Source: Planctomycetaceae bacterium
GTDB taxonomy: Bacteria; Planctomycetota; UBA1135; GCA-002686595
Length of the DNA: 64,000 bases
Direction of reading: 5' to 3'
Assembly: GCA_011525785.1 (NCBI GenBank)
Contig: WYBT01000004.1
Location: forward strand, 1-64,000
In this document: positions 35,322 to 45,777 of the stretch, piece after piece
Layout: each line of letters starts with the position of its first letter
Position numbering within the stretch: the first letter of the stretch is position 1
Notes under the pieces: generated by a model
Database searches by the model: none
The model's input: the letters and a program-made list of their open reading frames with translations, nothing else
Told to the model about the DNA's origin: nothing
Translations under genes and position numbers: made by a program

Positions 35322-35990
35322 GTGAGCGACCGCGCTATTGAGCCGGGAGGCGCCGACGTCGGGTCCGTCGACCGCAGCCGACTGGCGCGCGCGTTGCTCC
35401 CCGCGTTGCTGCACGACATCGCCAACACGACGCAGCGGCTGGTCGGCGTGCGCGCGCTGCTCGACTTCGAGGATCCGACGCTCGCGGCCCCGGCCGGCGC
35501 CGATCTGTTGTGGGCCGGTGAGCGAGCCCACGAGCAAGGCTGGTTGATGGGGCTGGTGGCCCTTGCGCTCGACGTCGATCTGTTGCTGGAGAGGCGCTGG
35601 GCCGCGGGTTTGGGCGCGACGCTCGCGCTCGTCGGCGCGGCGCTCGCGCGCGACGGAGAGCGCTGCGCGGTGCAACGTGCGGAAGTCCCGCTGTTGGCCG
35701 GGCGCCTGAGCGCGCGCGTCGAGGCGCACCTGTGCCTCGCGCTGGCTGAGATCGTCTTCGACGCCGGGCGAAGTGCGCCGAGCGCACGGGTCGAGTTGCT
35801 CTTCGAGCGCAGCGAGCAACGCGTCGTACTGCGTGGTTCGCGCGGCGCGCAAGCGGCGGGGGCGGCCCATGCGCGGCTGCGCGATGCGCCGCTGCAGGCC
35901 GCTGAATTCGAGCGCGACGGCGACGCCTGGCTGGTGCGGATGCCCGGCGAGTGGTTCGAGCGGCCCGCGCCGCTCCAGGCGCAGGGCTGA
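35322..35990 (+). CDS. Histidine-kinase DHp-like protein lacking a clear ATPase domain
   Basis: A 222-residue protein; start GTG at 35322 with GGAG 6 bases upstream. Near residue 25 is LLPALLHDIANTTQRLVGVR, which resembles the H-box (HDxxN) of dimerising histidine kinase helices. A second long helical segment follows (LLWAGERAHEQGWLMGLVAL). The C-terminal half could be a decayed GHKL-type domain (VEAHLCLALAEIVFDAGRSA), but the N-box Asn and glycine-rich boxes are not visible. This layout recalls phosphotransfer proteins such as Spo0B and ChpT. The gene is followed 6 bases later by a NifU-like gene. Function is inference from a short motif. Confidence 0.55.
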   Translation: MSDRAIEPGGADVGSVDRSRLARALLPALLHDIANTTQRLVGVRALLDFEDPTLAAPAGADLLWAGERAHEQGWLMGLVALALDVDLLLERRWAAGLGATLALVGAALARDGERCAVQRAEVPLLAGRLSARVEAHLCLALAEIVFDAGRSAPSARVELLFERSEQRVVLRGSRGAQAAGAAHARLRDAPLQAAEFERDGDAWLVRMPGEWFERPAPLQAQG

Positions 35991-35996
35991 GCGCCG

Positions 35997-36281
35997 ATGT
36001 TCTCCTGGCTGAGACGCGCCAGCGGCTCCGCGGACTCGACTCCCTACGGCGACCCGGAGCGCGTCGCGCTGGTCAAGGCGGTGCTCGACGAGCTCGCTCC
36101 CGCGCTCGCGCTCGATGGGGGGCGGATCGAACTGCTCGGGGTCGAAGAAGAGGGCGTCGTCGTCGTCTCGCTCGAAGGCGCCTGCGCCTCGTGCGCCGCG
36201 AGCGCCTCGACGCTCGAGGGCGTGCTCGCGCCCGCTCTGTCGGCGCGAGCGAGCTGGTTCCGCTCGGTGCGTTCGCGCTGA
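35997..36281 (+). CDS. NifU-like iron-sulfur scaffold domain protein
   Basis: A 94-residue protein matching the C-terminal NifU (Nfu) domain. It has VKAVLDELAPALALDGGRIE, VVVVSLEGACASCAASASTL with the CxxC that holds a bridging [4Fe-4S] cluster, and a following helix. Nfu proteins deliver clusters to target enzymes. Length fits a stand-alone Nfu. It lies between the DHp-like gene and a 546-residue unknown, all on one strand. Confidence 0.85.
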   Translation: MFSWLRRASGSADSTPYGDPERVALVKAVLDELAPALALDGGRIELLGVEEEGVVVVSLEGACASCAASASTLEGVLAPALSARASWFRSVRSR

Positions 36282-36314
36282 GGTTGCGCGCCGGAATCCT
36301 GGGCAGTTGGCGCT

Positions 36315-36320
36315 TACAAT
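36315..36320 (+). promoter_or_regulatory. -10 element giving a possible leaderless mRNA
   Basis: TACAAT ends 9 bases before the ATG at 36330. No good -35 is seen at normal spacing and no Shine-Dalgarno lies between. Transcription would start almost at the ATG. Similar spacing is seen before rlmI (TATCAT) and the gene at 56632 (CACAAT). Confidence 0.4.
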
Positions 36321-36329
36321 CGCGGCTCG

Positions 36330-37970
36330 ATGAACTTCGAGCCGATCGACGTGGACCGTGCGCTGGACGAGTTGCAGCGCTGTTTGCTCAACCAGCCGCA
36401 GCTCGCGCGCGAGTTCGCCTCCAGTCGCGCGGAGTTCGCGCGCATCACCGGCGTCGCCGTCGACGAGCACCAGGCGCGCATGGCCGAGCGGCGCCACGCC
36501 GAGTGGTTCGTGCTCGAGCGGCCGAGCGCGACGCTGGGGGGCGCGCCCGTCGAGTGGGCCTTGCACCACCGCCCCGAACTGGGCGAGTCCGCGCCGGGCG
36601 AGGACGAACTCAAGGCGCTGCTGAGCTCGCGCTGCGGCGTGTTCGAGGTCAGCTCGGTGACGGCCGGTCAGGGCGCCTGGGTGCGCGACCTGGGCGCCGG
36701 CGGCGAGTACCCGCTGCACGAACCGCGCGCTTCGCTCGAGTTCGCGCCCGGCGACCTGCTGGTCGGTCGACTGTTCGCGGTGGGGGACGCGTTGTACGCG
36801 GTGTCGCCGGCCGCGGGGCTGTTCCGCAACAAACGGTTGCGCGACGCGCTGGAGCACGACATCGAACGTCTGCGGAAGGGGCGGCGCGGCGTGCTGCGCC
36901 TCTCGCAGCTCGAACTCGAGCGCATGTTCTTCGGCGCTGGGGGACGCGAGGACTCCGATGCGGTGGGGCGCGCGCGTGTGTTCCTGTTGAGCTCGGGCGT
37001 GGGCGCGGAGGAGGCGGAGGCCATGCTCGACGAACTGCGAGCGGCTTCGTTCGAGCCCGATCGCTGGGTCCACGGCGTGCGCGACGCGCTGGCCGGCGTG
37101 CTCGAGCGCCTGGCGTTCGACCACGAGGTGGACCTCGAGCAAGCGCGGCGCGTGCTCTTGGAAGCGTGGCCTCGGCTTGCGTCCGGACCGGCGCGTCGCG
37201 CCGCCCGCAGCGAGAGCGCTGGTCCCGTCCGCGGCGACGTGCGCGCGGCCATCGAAGCCTTCGATCGCGGGCGCGACGCGGGTCGCGACCTCGAGCAGTT
37301 GTTCCGCGATCTCGAGCGCGATCTGGAGCTGGAGCCCGAAGAGATCGATCCCGACGGCATCGACGGCGCGCCCGCGCCGGATTTCCCCGGCGTCGTCGGC
37401 GCGCTGGTCGAGGAGTTCCGCTGGGAGACCGAGTTCGAGCACGGCGCGGCCGCGGCGCGCGAGCTGCAGCCGCTCGCCAAGTTCGCCCAGTTCGGCGAGA
37501 ACCTGGGCGTGTTCGAGAACCTGGGCGCTCACGAACTGTTGCTGTTCAGCGCGCTGTGGCTTCCTGAGCGCGGCGGGCTCGAGAACGGCGCGCAGGCGCT
37601 GGCGGTGCTGCGCGCCCTCGAGCGCTTCTGTGAGTGGTCTCAACGCACGCAGGACGTCGCGCTCCACGACGCCTACCGCGCGCACATCGCGCCGCTCGAG
37701 TCCGCGCTCGAGCGGGTCAGCGACGCCAACCGCTACTGCGAACGCGTGAACGACGCGCCCGAGCGCGGCGAGTTGTTCGAGCTGGCGTCGCGCGAGCCCG
37801 GCGCCGTGCTGCTGCGCGATCGGCGCGGCCGCGAGCAGCTCGTGCAGCTGCCCGACGAGTTGATGAAGCGGCTGGAAGTCGGCGACTGGGTGCGTGCAAC
37901 GCTCGGGCCGCAAGCGCACGCGAGCGCGCACTGCTGCTACCCGCCGCAGGTGGCGCAACTCGCGCCCTGA
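36330..37970 (+). CDS. Protein of unknown function, 546 residues
   Basis: A soluble, acidic protein without signal peptide or membrane segment. It begins MNFEPIDVDRALDELQRCLL. Residues ~130-185 contain a beta-rich patch (FAPGDLLVGRLFAVGDALYA) that may be an OB- or SH3-like fold. The middle is helical (FDRGRDAGRDLEQLFRDLER) and the end has a domain around RLEVGDWVRATLGPQAHASA and HCCYPPQVAQL. I recognise no family. Length and consistent codon bias support a real gene. It lies 48 bases after the nfu gene and converges on a lipoprotein gene. Confidence 0.7.
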   Translation: MNFEPIDVDRALDELQRCLLNQPQLAREFASSRAEFARITGVAVDEHQARMAERRHAEWFVLERPSATLGGAPVEWALHHRPELGESAPGEDELKALLSSRCGVFEVSSVTAGQGAWVRDLGAGGEYPLHEPRASLEFAPGDLLVGRLFAVGDALYAVSPAAGLFRNKRLRDALEHDIERLRKGRRGVLRLSQLELERMFFGAGGREDSDAVGRARVFLLSSGVGAEEAEAMLDELRAASFEPDRWVHGVRDALAGVLERLAFDHEVDLEQARRVLLEAWPRLASGPARRAARSESAGPVRGDVRAAIEAFDRGRDAGRDLEQLFRDLERDLELEPEEIDPDGIDGAPAPDFPGVVGALVEEFRWETEFEHGAAAARELQPLAKFAQFGENLGVFENLGAHELLLFSALWLPERGGLENGAQALAVLRALERFCEWSQRTQDVALHDAYRAHIAPLESALERVSDANRYCERVNDAPERGELFELASREPGAVLLRDRRGREQLVQLPDELMKRLEVGDWVRATLGPQAHASAHCCYPPQVAQLAP

Positions 37971-38013
37971 ACACGGCGTCGATCGCGGCTGCCGGACGCG
38001 TGCTCAGCGCTGC

Positions 38014-38625
38014 TCAGCGCGAGAGGCCGGCCGGGATCTGGATCTCGCACACCAGCTCGTCCCAGTCCTTCACCTCAGCGGGGTTGCGCAGATAGATCTC
38101 GCGGATCGGTCCGTTCTCGACCCAGTTCATGCGGCTGAGGTAGCTGTAGATGGCCGGATACGCGCGCGGCGCTTCCGGGTAGGGCCCGGCGACGTAGGCG
38201 TAGGCGACGGTCGTGCTCGGCAGGACGTCGTAGGCAAGCGGCGCAGCGGGCGCAGTTGGCGCTGCCACCGGAACGCATGCGCGCAGCCGGAGCTCGCTGG
38301 TCGGAACGCGCCCGGGATCGTCGAAGTACAGCGCGAAGGGCGGCCCACAGACCTCGACCGACTGCGCTGCGGTGGCGGCGAAGAGTGTCTCGAGAGCGCG
38401 ACCGACCTGGGTGTAGCTGCCGCGCGTCTCGACGAACACGTAAGGCTGGTCGAGTCGGTGCTTCCAATTGACTTCGACGGATTGGTACGGCGCGCGCGCG
38501 ATGCTCAGGTCGAGCGGCCGGGCGGCGTCGAGTTCGCCGTCGGCGCCAGGTGCTCCAAGGCGCGCGGAGCACGCGGTCAGGGGCAGGAGCGCCAGAGTCG
38601 TGAACACCAGAGCGATCGGTCTCAT
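38014..38625 (-). CDS. Lipoprotein with GyrI-like (AraC effector-binding) domain
   Basis: A 203-residue protein with a lipoprotein signal (MRPIALVFTTLALLPLTAC). The mature part follows the GyrI-like small-molecule-binding fold: PYVFVETRGSYTQVGRALET, PPFALYFDDPGRVP, LRACVPV, and AYVAGPYPEAPRAYPAIYSY ending WENGPIREIYLRNP-like (the sequence has WVENGP). Such domains occur in transcription factors and in free-standing binding proteins; an outer-membrane or periplasmic lipoprotein with this fold is less common. The ligand is unknown. Confidence 0.72.
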   Translation of the reverse strand: MRPIALVFTTLALLPLTACSARLGAPGADGELDAARPLDLSIARAPYQSVEVNWKHRLDQPYVFVETRGSYTQVGRALETLFAATAAQSVEVCGPPFALYFDDPGRVPTSELRLRACVPVAAPTAPAAPLAYDVLPSTTVAYAYVAGPYPEAPRAYPAIYSYLSRMNWVENGPIREIYLRNPAEVKDWDELVCEIQIPAGLSR

Positions 38626-38756
38626 GGCCAGACTGGTCGGCGGCTTCGCAGCAACCCTTGAGGCGCGTCGCAGTGCCCGGGCCGGGTCGGGCTGACGCTG
38701 GGAGGCGGCGCTGGGAGCGGCTCGGGGCCGGCGCAGCGGCGCTCGGGCTCGTGGCT

Positions 38757-38800
38757 ACCTATACTTCTGATAATGTATGTTATGTTGCACAAACACCGCC
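38757..38800. other. Short AT-rich patch
   Basis: The 44 bases beginning CTACCTATACTTCTGATAAT are far richer in A and T than anything else nearby in this ~70 % GC region. They lie in the 214-base gap between two minus-strand genes. A promoter or binding site for the GyrI-like lipoprotein gene is possible, but no -35/-10 pair with correct spacing stands out. Confidence 0.45.
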
Positions 38801-38839
38801 GCGCAACCGACCGAGCGGCGCTCCGGCCTTCGGCGCGAG

Positions 38840-39325
38840 CTACTGCCGGCGGGACGCTGCGGCGCCTGGGCCGCCGGGAAAGCGCGCGGCGCGCTCGGGC
38901 GGCGGCGGCGGCGACCAGTCCAGATCCAGGCCGATGAAGGCGCAGCGCAGCAGCGGATCGTTCCGAGTCGGCCAGTCGAGCACCAGATTGCGCGCCTCGC
39001 CGAGTTCGGCGAAGTCGGCGACGCCCAGTGCGTGAGCGAGACCCGCGTCGAGAAAGGCGCGCGGCGCAAGCAGGCGCACTTCGCGTCCGCCGTGCCTCGG
39101 CGCGAGCGCGTCGAGCAACTCGAGCGGCGACTGAGCCACGACGGACTCGCCGTCCGCGCCGCGAGCGCTGCAAGGCCCGAGCGAGTGCGCCGCTGCGCCG
39201 CGATCCGCCGAACTGCGTGCGCCCTCGAGCCCTTCGACCCAATAGGCCGCAGCAACGTTCGACGGCTCGTTCGACGCGCCGTCGCACGGGCTCGGCACGA
39301 TCCAAAAGCGCGTCAGGTCCGCCAC
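38840..39325 (-). CDS. Hypothetical protein, 161 residues
   Basis: An open frame from a GTG at 39325, beginning VADLTRFWIVPSPCDGASNE and containing FAELGEARNLVLDWPTRNDP, then LLRCAFIGLDLDWSPPPPPE near the end. Composition looks protein-like with acidic and hydrophobic patterning. There is no visible Shine-Dalgarno and no known motif, and the opposite strand is also open. Kept as a low-confidence gene. Confidence 0.4.
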   Translation of the reverse strand: MADLTRFWIVPSPCDGASNEPSNVAAAYWVEGLEGARSSADRGAAAHSLGPCSARGADGESVVAQSPLELLDALAPRHGGREVRLLAPRAFLDAGLAHALGVADFAELGEARNLVLDWPTRNDPLLRCAFIGLDLDWSPPPPPERAARFPGGPGAAASRRQ

Positions 39326-39388
39326 GTCAACGAGGATGCTAGCGGCACAAGCCCGGCTTGAGGCGGCCCGATTTCGGACGCAAGACGA

Positions 39389-39417
39389 TTGCTCGCGGCG
39401 AAGCGCTCCGATACGGT
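39389..39417 (+). promoter_or_regulatory. Possible sdhCAB promoter
   Basis: TTGCTC (39389-39394) and TACGGT (39412-39417) are 17 bases apart, about 65 bases upstream of sdhC. Both hexamers are moderate matches. Confidence 0.4.
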
Positions 39418-39484
39418 CCCGGGACTGACCTCCAGTCGCCGAAGTCGGTTGCTGAGCGACCCGCGCCCGGAGGCATTCGACGCC

Positions 39485-40195
39485 ATGACGTTTTCCGCGG
39501 AGCCTCAGTCGATGACGAGCCGCCTGCAGAGCTTCTTGCGCTCCTCGATCGGCAAGAAGCTGCTGATGGCCCTCACGGGCCTCTCCTTGATCGGGTTCCT
39601 GATCGCGCACCTGGCGGGCAACCTGACGCTCTTCGTCGATTCCGACGGCAGCGCGATGGCCGCCTACGCCCAGAAGCTGGCCGACCTCGGGCCGCTCTTG
39701 TGGATCGCCGAAGCCGGTCTGTTCCTGCTGTTCGTCGTGCACATCGGCCTGGGCATGCGCGCGGCGATGGAGAACCGCGAGGCGCGGCCGAGCCGCTACA
39801 AGGACGCCGCCCCCAAAGGCGGCCGGAGCGCCGCTTCGGTCACGATGATCGCGACCGGCGTGGTGATCGGCGTGTTCCTGGTCGTGCACGTGATCGACTT
39901 CCGCCTGGCCGCTGGTTTGATGGCGCACCCCGACCCCGCGACTCTTGGCAAGGCCGTGGTCGCGCGACTCTCGTCCCCCGCCGGCGCCGCGATCTACTTC
40001 GTGGCCATGATCGCTCTCGGCGTGCACCTGTGGCACGCCTTTCAGAGCGCGCTGCAGACCTTGGGTCTGCGCCACCCGAGCTACGACACGCTGATCCAGC
40101 GCACGGGCGCTGCTCTGGCGGTCACCGTGGCCGGCCTGTTCGCAGCCTTTCCGGTGCTGTGCCTGATCTACAAGGGCGAGTGGCCCTGGAGCTGA
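39485..40195 (+). CDS. sdhC: Succinate dehydrogenase cytochrome b subunit
   Basis: A 236-residue membrane subunit with five predicted transmembrane helices, of the single-chain b-type found in Bacteroidetes and Chlamydiae (SdhC without SdhD). SSIGKKLLMALTGLSLIGFL begins the first helix. Histidines that could ligate two haems are seen in FLIAHLAGNL, FVVHIGLGMRA, VVHVIDFRLA and LGVHLWHAFQSALQT. The ATG at 39485 gives normal length; the frame is open 32 codons upstream. It anchors SdhA/SdhB to the cytoplasmic membrane and passes electrons to quinone. Confidence 0.93.
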   Translation: MTFSAEPQSMTSRLQSFLRSSIGKKLLMALTGLSLIGFLIAHLAGNLTLFVDSDGSAMAAYAQKLADLGPLLWIAEAGLFLLFVVHIGLGMRAAMENREARPSRYKDAAPKGGRSAASVTMIATGVVIGVFLVVHVIDFRLAAGLMAHPDPATLGKAVVARLSSPAGAAIYFVAMIALGVHLWHAFQSALQTLGLRHPSYDTLIQRTGAALAVTVAGLFAAFPVLCLIYKGEWPWS

Positions 40196-40216
40196 TCTCG
40201 AGCGAGTTCACCACCG

Positions 40217-42183
<1,967 letters not shown>

Positions 42184-42187
<4 letters not shown>

Positions 42188-42990
42188 GCGCCGGACACGA
42201 CGAGAGCGGAGCGGGCGGTCTCGACTTGACGCTGCACATCTGGCGGCAGGAGTCGAATGAGTCCGCGGGCCGTTTCGAGACCTACCCGCTGCACGACGTG
42301 TCGCCCGACATGTCGTTCCTCGAGATGCTCGACGTTTTGAACGAGCATCTGGTGGGCGAAGGACGCGAGCCGGTGGCCTTCGACCACGACTGTCGCGAGG
42401 GCATCTGCGGCAGTTGTGGCGTGATGATCAACGGTCAGGCGCACGGCCCCGACCGCGAGACCGCCACGTGCCAACTGCACATGCGGCGCTTCAAGAGCGG
42501 CGACACGATCTTCATCGAGCCGTTCCGCGCGCGCGCGTTCCCAGTTCTCAAAGACCTGGTGGTCGACCGCAGCGCCTTCGATCGCATCATCGCGACCGGC
42601 GGCTTCGTTTCGGTCAACACCGGCGCCGCACAGGACGCCAACTCGATCGCAGTGCCCAAGGAGAACGCGGATCTGGCGATGGACGCCGCGGCCTGCATCG
42701 GTTGCGGCGCTTGCGTGGCCGCCTGCCCGAACGCGGCCGCCATGCTGTTCGTCGGCGCGAAGATCTCGCACCTGGGCCTCTTGCCGCAGGGCAAGCCGGA
42801 GCGCTCGCGCCGCGTGCTCGCCATGGTCGAGCAAATGGACAAGGAAGGCTTCGGCAACTGCGGCAACATCTACGAGTGCGAGGCCGCCTGCCCCAAGGCG
42901 ATCTCGGTCGAGAACATCGCCCGCATGAACCGCGAGTACCTCCGCGCGTCGCTTGTCACCCGGCCGGCCTCGCAGCGCGTCGGGGACTAG
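42184..42990 (+). CDS. sdhB: Succinate dehydrogenase iron-sulfur subunit
   Basis: A 268-residue subunit. The N-terminal ferredoxin domain has the [2Fe-2S] ligands in [17 protein letters not shown] and the final Cys in ETATC. The C-terminal domain has [17 protein letters not shown] and [16 protein letters not shown] for the [4Fe-4S] and [3Fe-4S] clusters. It carries electrons from SdhA to SdhC. The GTG start lies inside the sdhA stop. A strong terminator follows about 140 bases downstream. Confidence 0.96.
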
Positions 42991-43132
42991 CTGAGCGCGC
43001 GACCGAGGGATTTCCCGGCGGGGTTGCGCACCGCGTAACTCCCCCATCGCACGCCCTCCACCCGCGGGTCACGTCTGGGATCCCAGGCGCTACGTTCTCG
43101 AAACGCGAGCTGCGGCCTGAGCGCGCCTAGGC

Positions 43133-43160
43133 GGCCCCAGGATGCTCCTGGGGCCTTCTT
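43133..43160 (+). terminator. Intrinsic terminator after sdhB
   Basis: GGCCCCAGGA (43133-43142) and TCCTGGGGCC (43146-43155) form a perfect 10-bp stem with a TGC loop, followed by TTCTT. It ends sdhCAB transcription just before the promoter of the next gene. The remaining bases 42991-43132 hold no gene. Confidence 0.85.
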
Positions 43161-43177
43161 GGGGGACGGCACGCCGC

Positions 43178-43205
43178 TTGCCTTATCTTTTGCAGGTCCT
43201 AACCT
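43178..43205 (+). promoter_or_regulatory. Promoter of the HEAT-repeat gene with a long leader
   Basis: TTGCCT (43178-43183) and TAACCT (43200-43205) are 16 bases apart. Transcription would start near 43212, leaving a leader of about 267 bases before the ATG at 43479. The leader contains no gene or known riboswitch that I can recognise. The hexamers equal those before tRNA-Trp. Confidence 0.55.
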
Positions 43206-43478
43206 GAGGACCCGACCGGTGTTGGCTTGCCCGTCTGACCAGGCGCCTCTCCCAGGCCCGACAGACGCGTTCGCTCGACGCGGGTCGAGGTTCGCGCCCT
43301 CGAGTGATCGTCGCGCTGCTCCCCCAGCGCCGCGGACGCTCCTCGGACTGCGCGTCACCCGCTGTTTCTCGCACCCTAGACCTCCGAGCCGGTTCCGCGC
43401 TGAGCGCGGGGCCCCGCGGATTCCAACAACAGGCCAGTGGCATGTCGCCCAGCGCCTGAGAACTGAGAGCCACCCAAC

Positions 43479-45641
43479 ATGAAGAAGCTTCTCTTCGCAG
43501 CAGCGCTGATCGCCGGCGGCGCCGTTCTGCTCCAAGACCTTTCCTCCGGCCACGGCGGCACCTACCGCGGTCCCGGTGACACGGTTCCCGCGGGCGGCGG
43601 CGGTGGTGGCGGCGGCGGCCCGTCGTCTCCCGGCTCCGGCGGTCCGAGCGCCCCGGGCGGCGGCGGCCCCTCTTCGCCCGGTCCGGCTTCGCCCGGCGCT
43701 CCTGGCGGCGGTCCCGGCGGTTCCGGCGGTGGTCCGCAGAGCCCCGGCGGCGGCGGCGATGCGGGTCCCGACCTGACCATCTGGGACTACTGGTGGGGCT
43801 TCAACCGCGAGCCGTACATCAACCTCAAGTCGCACATCCACTCCGGCGCGGTCGTCACCGGCTCGGACGACTTCTTCCTCGGCCGCGGTGAGAAGCAACA
43901 GGCGCGCGACTCGCTGCGTCCCTCGGAAGCGACCATCCGCAGCACTGTGGTTCCGGCGCTGATCGAAGCGCTCAACACCGAGCGTTCGAATCACATCGTC
44001 ACGGGCGCGATGATCGCGCTGGCGAAGATCGGCGATCCCAAGGGCGAGGACGGCAAGCCTGAAGAAGGCTTCTCGCAGCACATCAAGAAGTTCCTCGCCG
44101 ACGGCAACCAGGAAATCGCCGAGACCGCGGGTCTGGCGCTGGGCATCCTCGCCAGCGAGCAGCCCGCCAACCTCGAGATCCTGACCGCGCTGGTCAACAA
44201 CAAGAGCGACGTGCTGCGCTCGCAGCACGGGGTGCAGCTCACCGGCAGCATCTCGGACCGCTCGCGCGCTTTCGCGGCCTACGGCCTGGGCCTGATCGGC
44301 TACAAGGCGAAGGACGAGAACCGCAAGCAGATCGTCGACACGCTGGTCAAGCTGTTCGAGGGCGAAGCCTCGAAGATGGCCACGCGTGACTTGGCGGTGG
44401 CGTGCTTGACCGCGATCGGCATCACCCCCCTTCCGATCGACGAGGCCGCCATGGCGAGCCCGGTCGACACCAAGAAGGGCTTCCCGCGTCCGACCGAGAT
44501 CAAGAACCGCTTCGACCAGCTGATGTGGGTCATGTCCCAGTTTGACAACGAACAGGGCCTCGACTTCCTCGTCCGCGCGCACGTGCCGATCACTGCGGCG
44601 CGCCTGCTCGCCGACCTGCCGGCCGGCCCGAGCGCGGACAACCTGCGCGGTCTGGTCGCGCGACGCCTGATGCAAGACGTCACCAAGCTGAGCAAGGCCA
44701 AGCAAGAAATCCAGCAGAGCTGCGTGATCGCGCTGGGCCAGATCGGCGACTGCGACGATCAGGACCTCGACAAGGAGATCCGCGCGGCGCTGATGGCGGC
44801 TCGCGAGGAACTGGCCTCGAACCTGATGGCCAAGAACTTCGCCGCGATCGCCCTGGCGCAAGCGGCCTCTCGTCCTGGTTCGGGCGCCAACCCGATGGCG
44901 GGCTTGGACCCCAAGGCCAAGGAGAACGTCCGCAAGTACTTCCAGGAGACCTTCTCCAAGGCCAAGAGCGTCTACCGCCCGTGGGTTGCGCTCGCGGTCG
45001 GCGTGCTCGAGCGCGGTGTGCAGGACAACAAGTACACCTCGAGCGTCGAGATGGCGGCGATGGTCCGCGAGGCGCTGCGCGAAGCCAAGCAGCCCTCGGA
45101 AGTCGGCGCGTTTGCGATCGCGTTGGGCATCATGAAGGACGTCGGCGGCAAGGAAGTCCTGCGCGACAAGCTCAACAACATCAGCGACGACGACGCCCGC
45201 GGCTTCAACGCCGTGGCGCTCGGCCTGATCGACGATCGCGAGTCGATCGAGTTGATCCAGGGCGTGATCAAGAAGTCGAAGTACCGCCCCAACCTGCTCA
45301 AGTCGGCGGCGATCGGCCTGGGCATTCTGGGCGACAAGTCGGTCGTCGAAGAACTGGTGACGATGCTCGACTCGGCCACCGGCATGGCGTCGCAGGCCGC
45401 GATTTCCTCGGCGCTGGGCTTCATCGGCGACTCGCGCTCGATCGACCCGTTGATCGCGATGCTCAAGGACAAGCAGAAGACCGACAACGCCCGCGGCTTC
45501 GCGGCCGTCGCGCTCGGCATCGTGGCTGACAAGGAAGAGCTGCCCTGGAACACCAAGATCTCGGTGAACATCAACTATCGGGCGAACACCTCGACGTTGA
45601 CCGCACCGGATACGGGCACCGGCATCCTCGACATCCTGTGA
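43479..45641 (+). CDS. Secreted HEAT-repeat protein with Gly/Pro-rich linker
   Basis: A 720-residue protein starting with a signal peptide (MKKLLFAAALIAGGAVLLQD). Residues ~26-94 are a Gly/Pro/Ser low-complexity linker containing nine Gly in a row. The rest is built of HEAT-like helical pairs, for example NHIVTGAMIALAKIGDP, SRAFAAYGLGLIGYKAKD, NLLKSAAIGLGILGDKSVVE, and GFAAVALGIVADKEELPWNT. No catalytic motif is visible. It sits alone between two strong terminators with its own promoter, so it is independently expressed. GAG-rich bases 10-15 nt before the ATG may be the ribosome site. A surface or periplasmic scaffold is likely; the partner is unknown. Confidence 0.85.
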   Translation: MKKLLFAAALIAGGAVLLQDLSSGHGGTYRGPGDTVPAGGGGGGGGGPSSPGSGGPSAPGGGGPSSPGPASPGAPGGGPGGSGGGPQSPGGGGDAGPDLTIWDYWWGFNREPYINLKSHIHSGAVVTGSDDFFLGRGEKQQARDSLRPSEATIRSTVVPALIEALNTERSNHIVTGAMIALAKIGDPKGEDGKPEEGFSQHIKKFLADGNQEIAETAGLALGILASEQPANLEILTALVNNKSDVLRSQHGVQLTGSISDRSRAFAAYGLGLIGYKAKDENRKQIVDTLVKLFEGEASKMATRDLAVACLTAIGITPLPIDEAAMASPVDTKKGFPRPTEIKNRFDQLMWVMSQFDNEQGLDFLVRAHVPITAARLLADLPAGPSADNLRGLVARRLMQDVTKLSKAKQEIQQSCVIALGQIGDCDDQDLDKEIRAALMAAREELASNLMAKNFAAIALAQAASRPGSGANPMAGLDPKAKENVRKYFQETFSKAKSVYRPWVALAVGVLERGVQDNKYTSSVEMAAMVREALREAKQPSEVGAFAIALGIMKDVGGKEVLRDKLNNISDDDARGFNAVALGLIDDRESIELIQGVIKKSKYRPNLLKSAAIGLGILGDKSVVEELVTMLDSATGMASQAAISSALGFIGDSRSIDPLIAMLKDKQKTDNARGFAAVALGIVADKEELPWNTKISVNINYRANTSTLTAPDTGTGILDIL

Positions 45642-45736
45642 GCCCCATCCGCTGAGACCGAGGCGGGACTCGTCGACCGCAAACGCCGCCGGTCGATCAC
45701 GCTGACCGATCGGGTTCCGCGCCTCTCTCTCCTCCG

Positions 45737-45777
45737 AGCGCCCGTCGCACTGCGAAGTGCGGCGGGCGCTTTCGCTT
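45737..45777 (+). terminator. Intrinsic terminator after the HEAT-repeat gene
   Basis: A 15-bp stem (45737-45751 with 45756-45770, one G-U pair) closes a GCGA tetraloop and is followed by TTCGCTT. It is a strong rho-independent terminator about 95 bases past the stop. The gap 45642-45900 holds no gene. Confidence 0.88.

Noticed and set aside
35292-37958. 888-codon minus frame over the DHp-like, NifU-like and 546-residue genes
   Set aside because: It spans three plus genes, one of which (NifU-like) is certain; composition is that of a shadow.
43212-43478. Known riboswitch in the long leader of the HEAT-repeat gene
   Set aside because: No TPP, cobalamin, SAM, glycine or c-di-GMP core sequence was recognisable; left as an unexplained leader.
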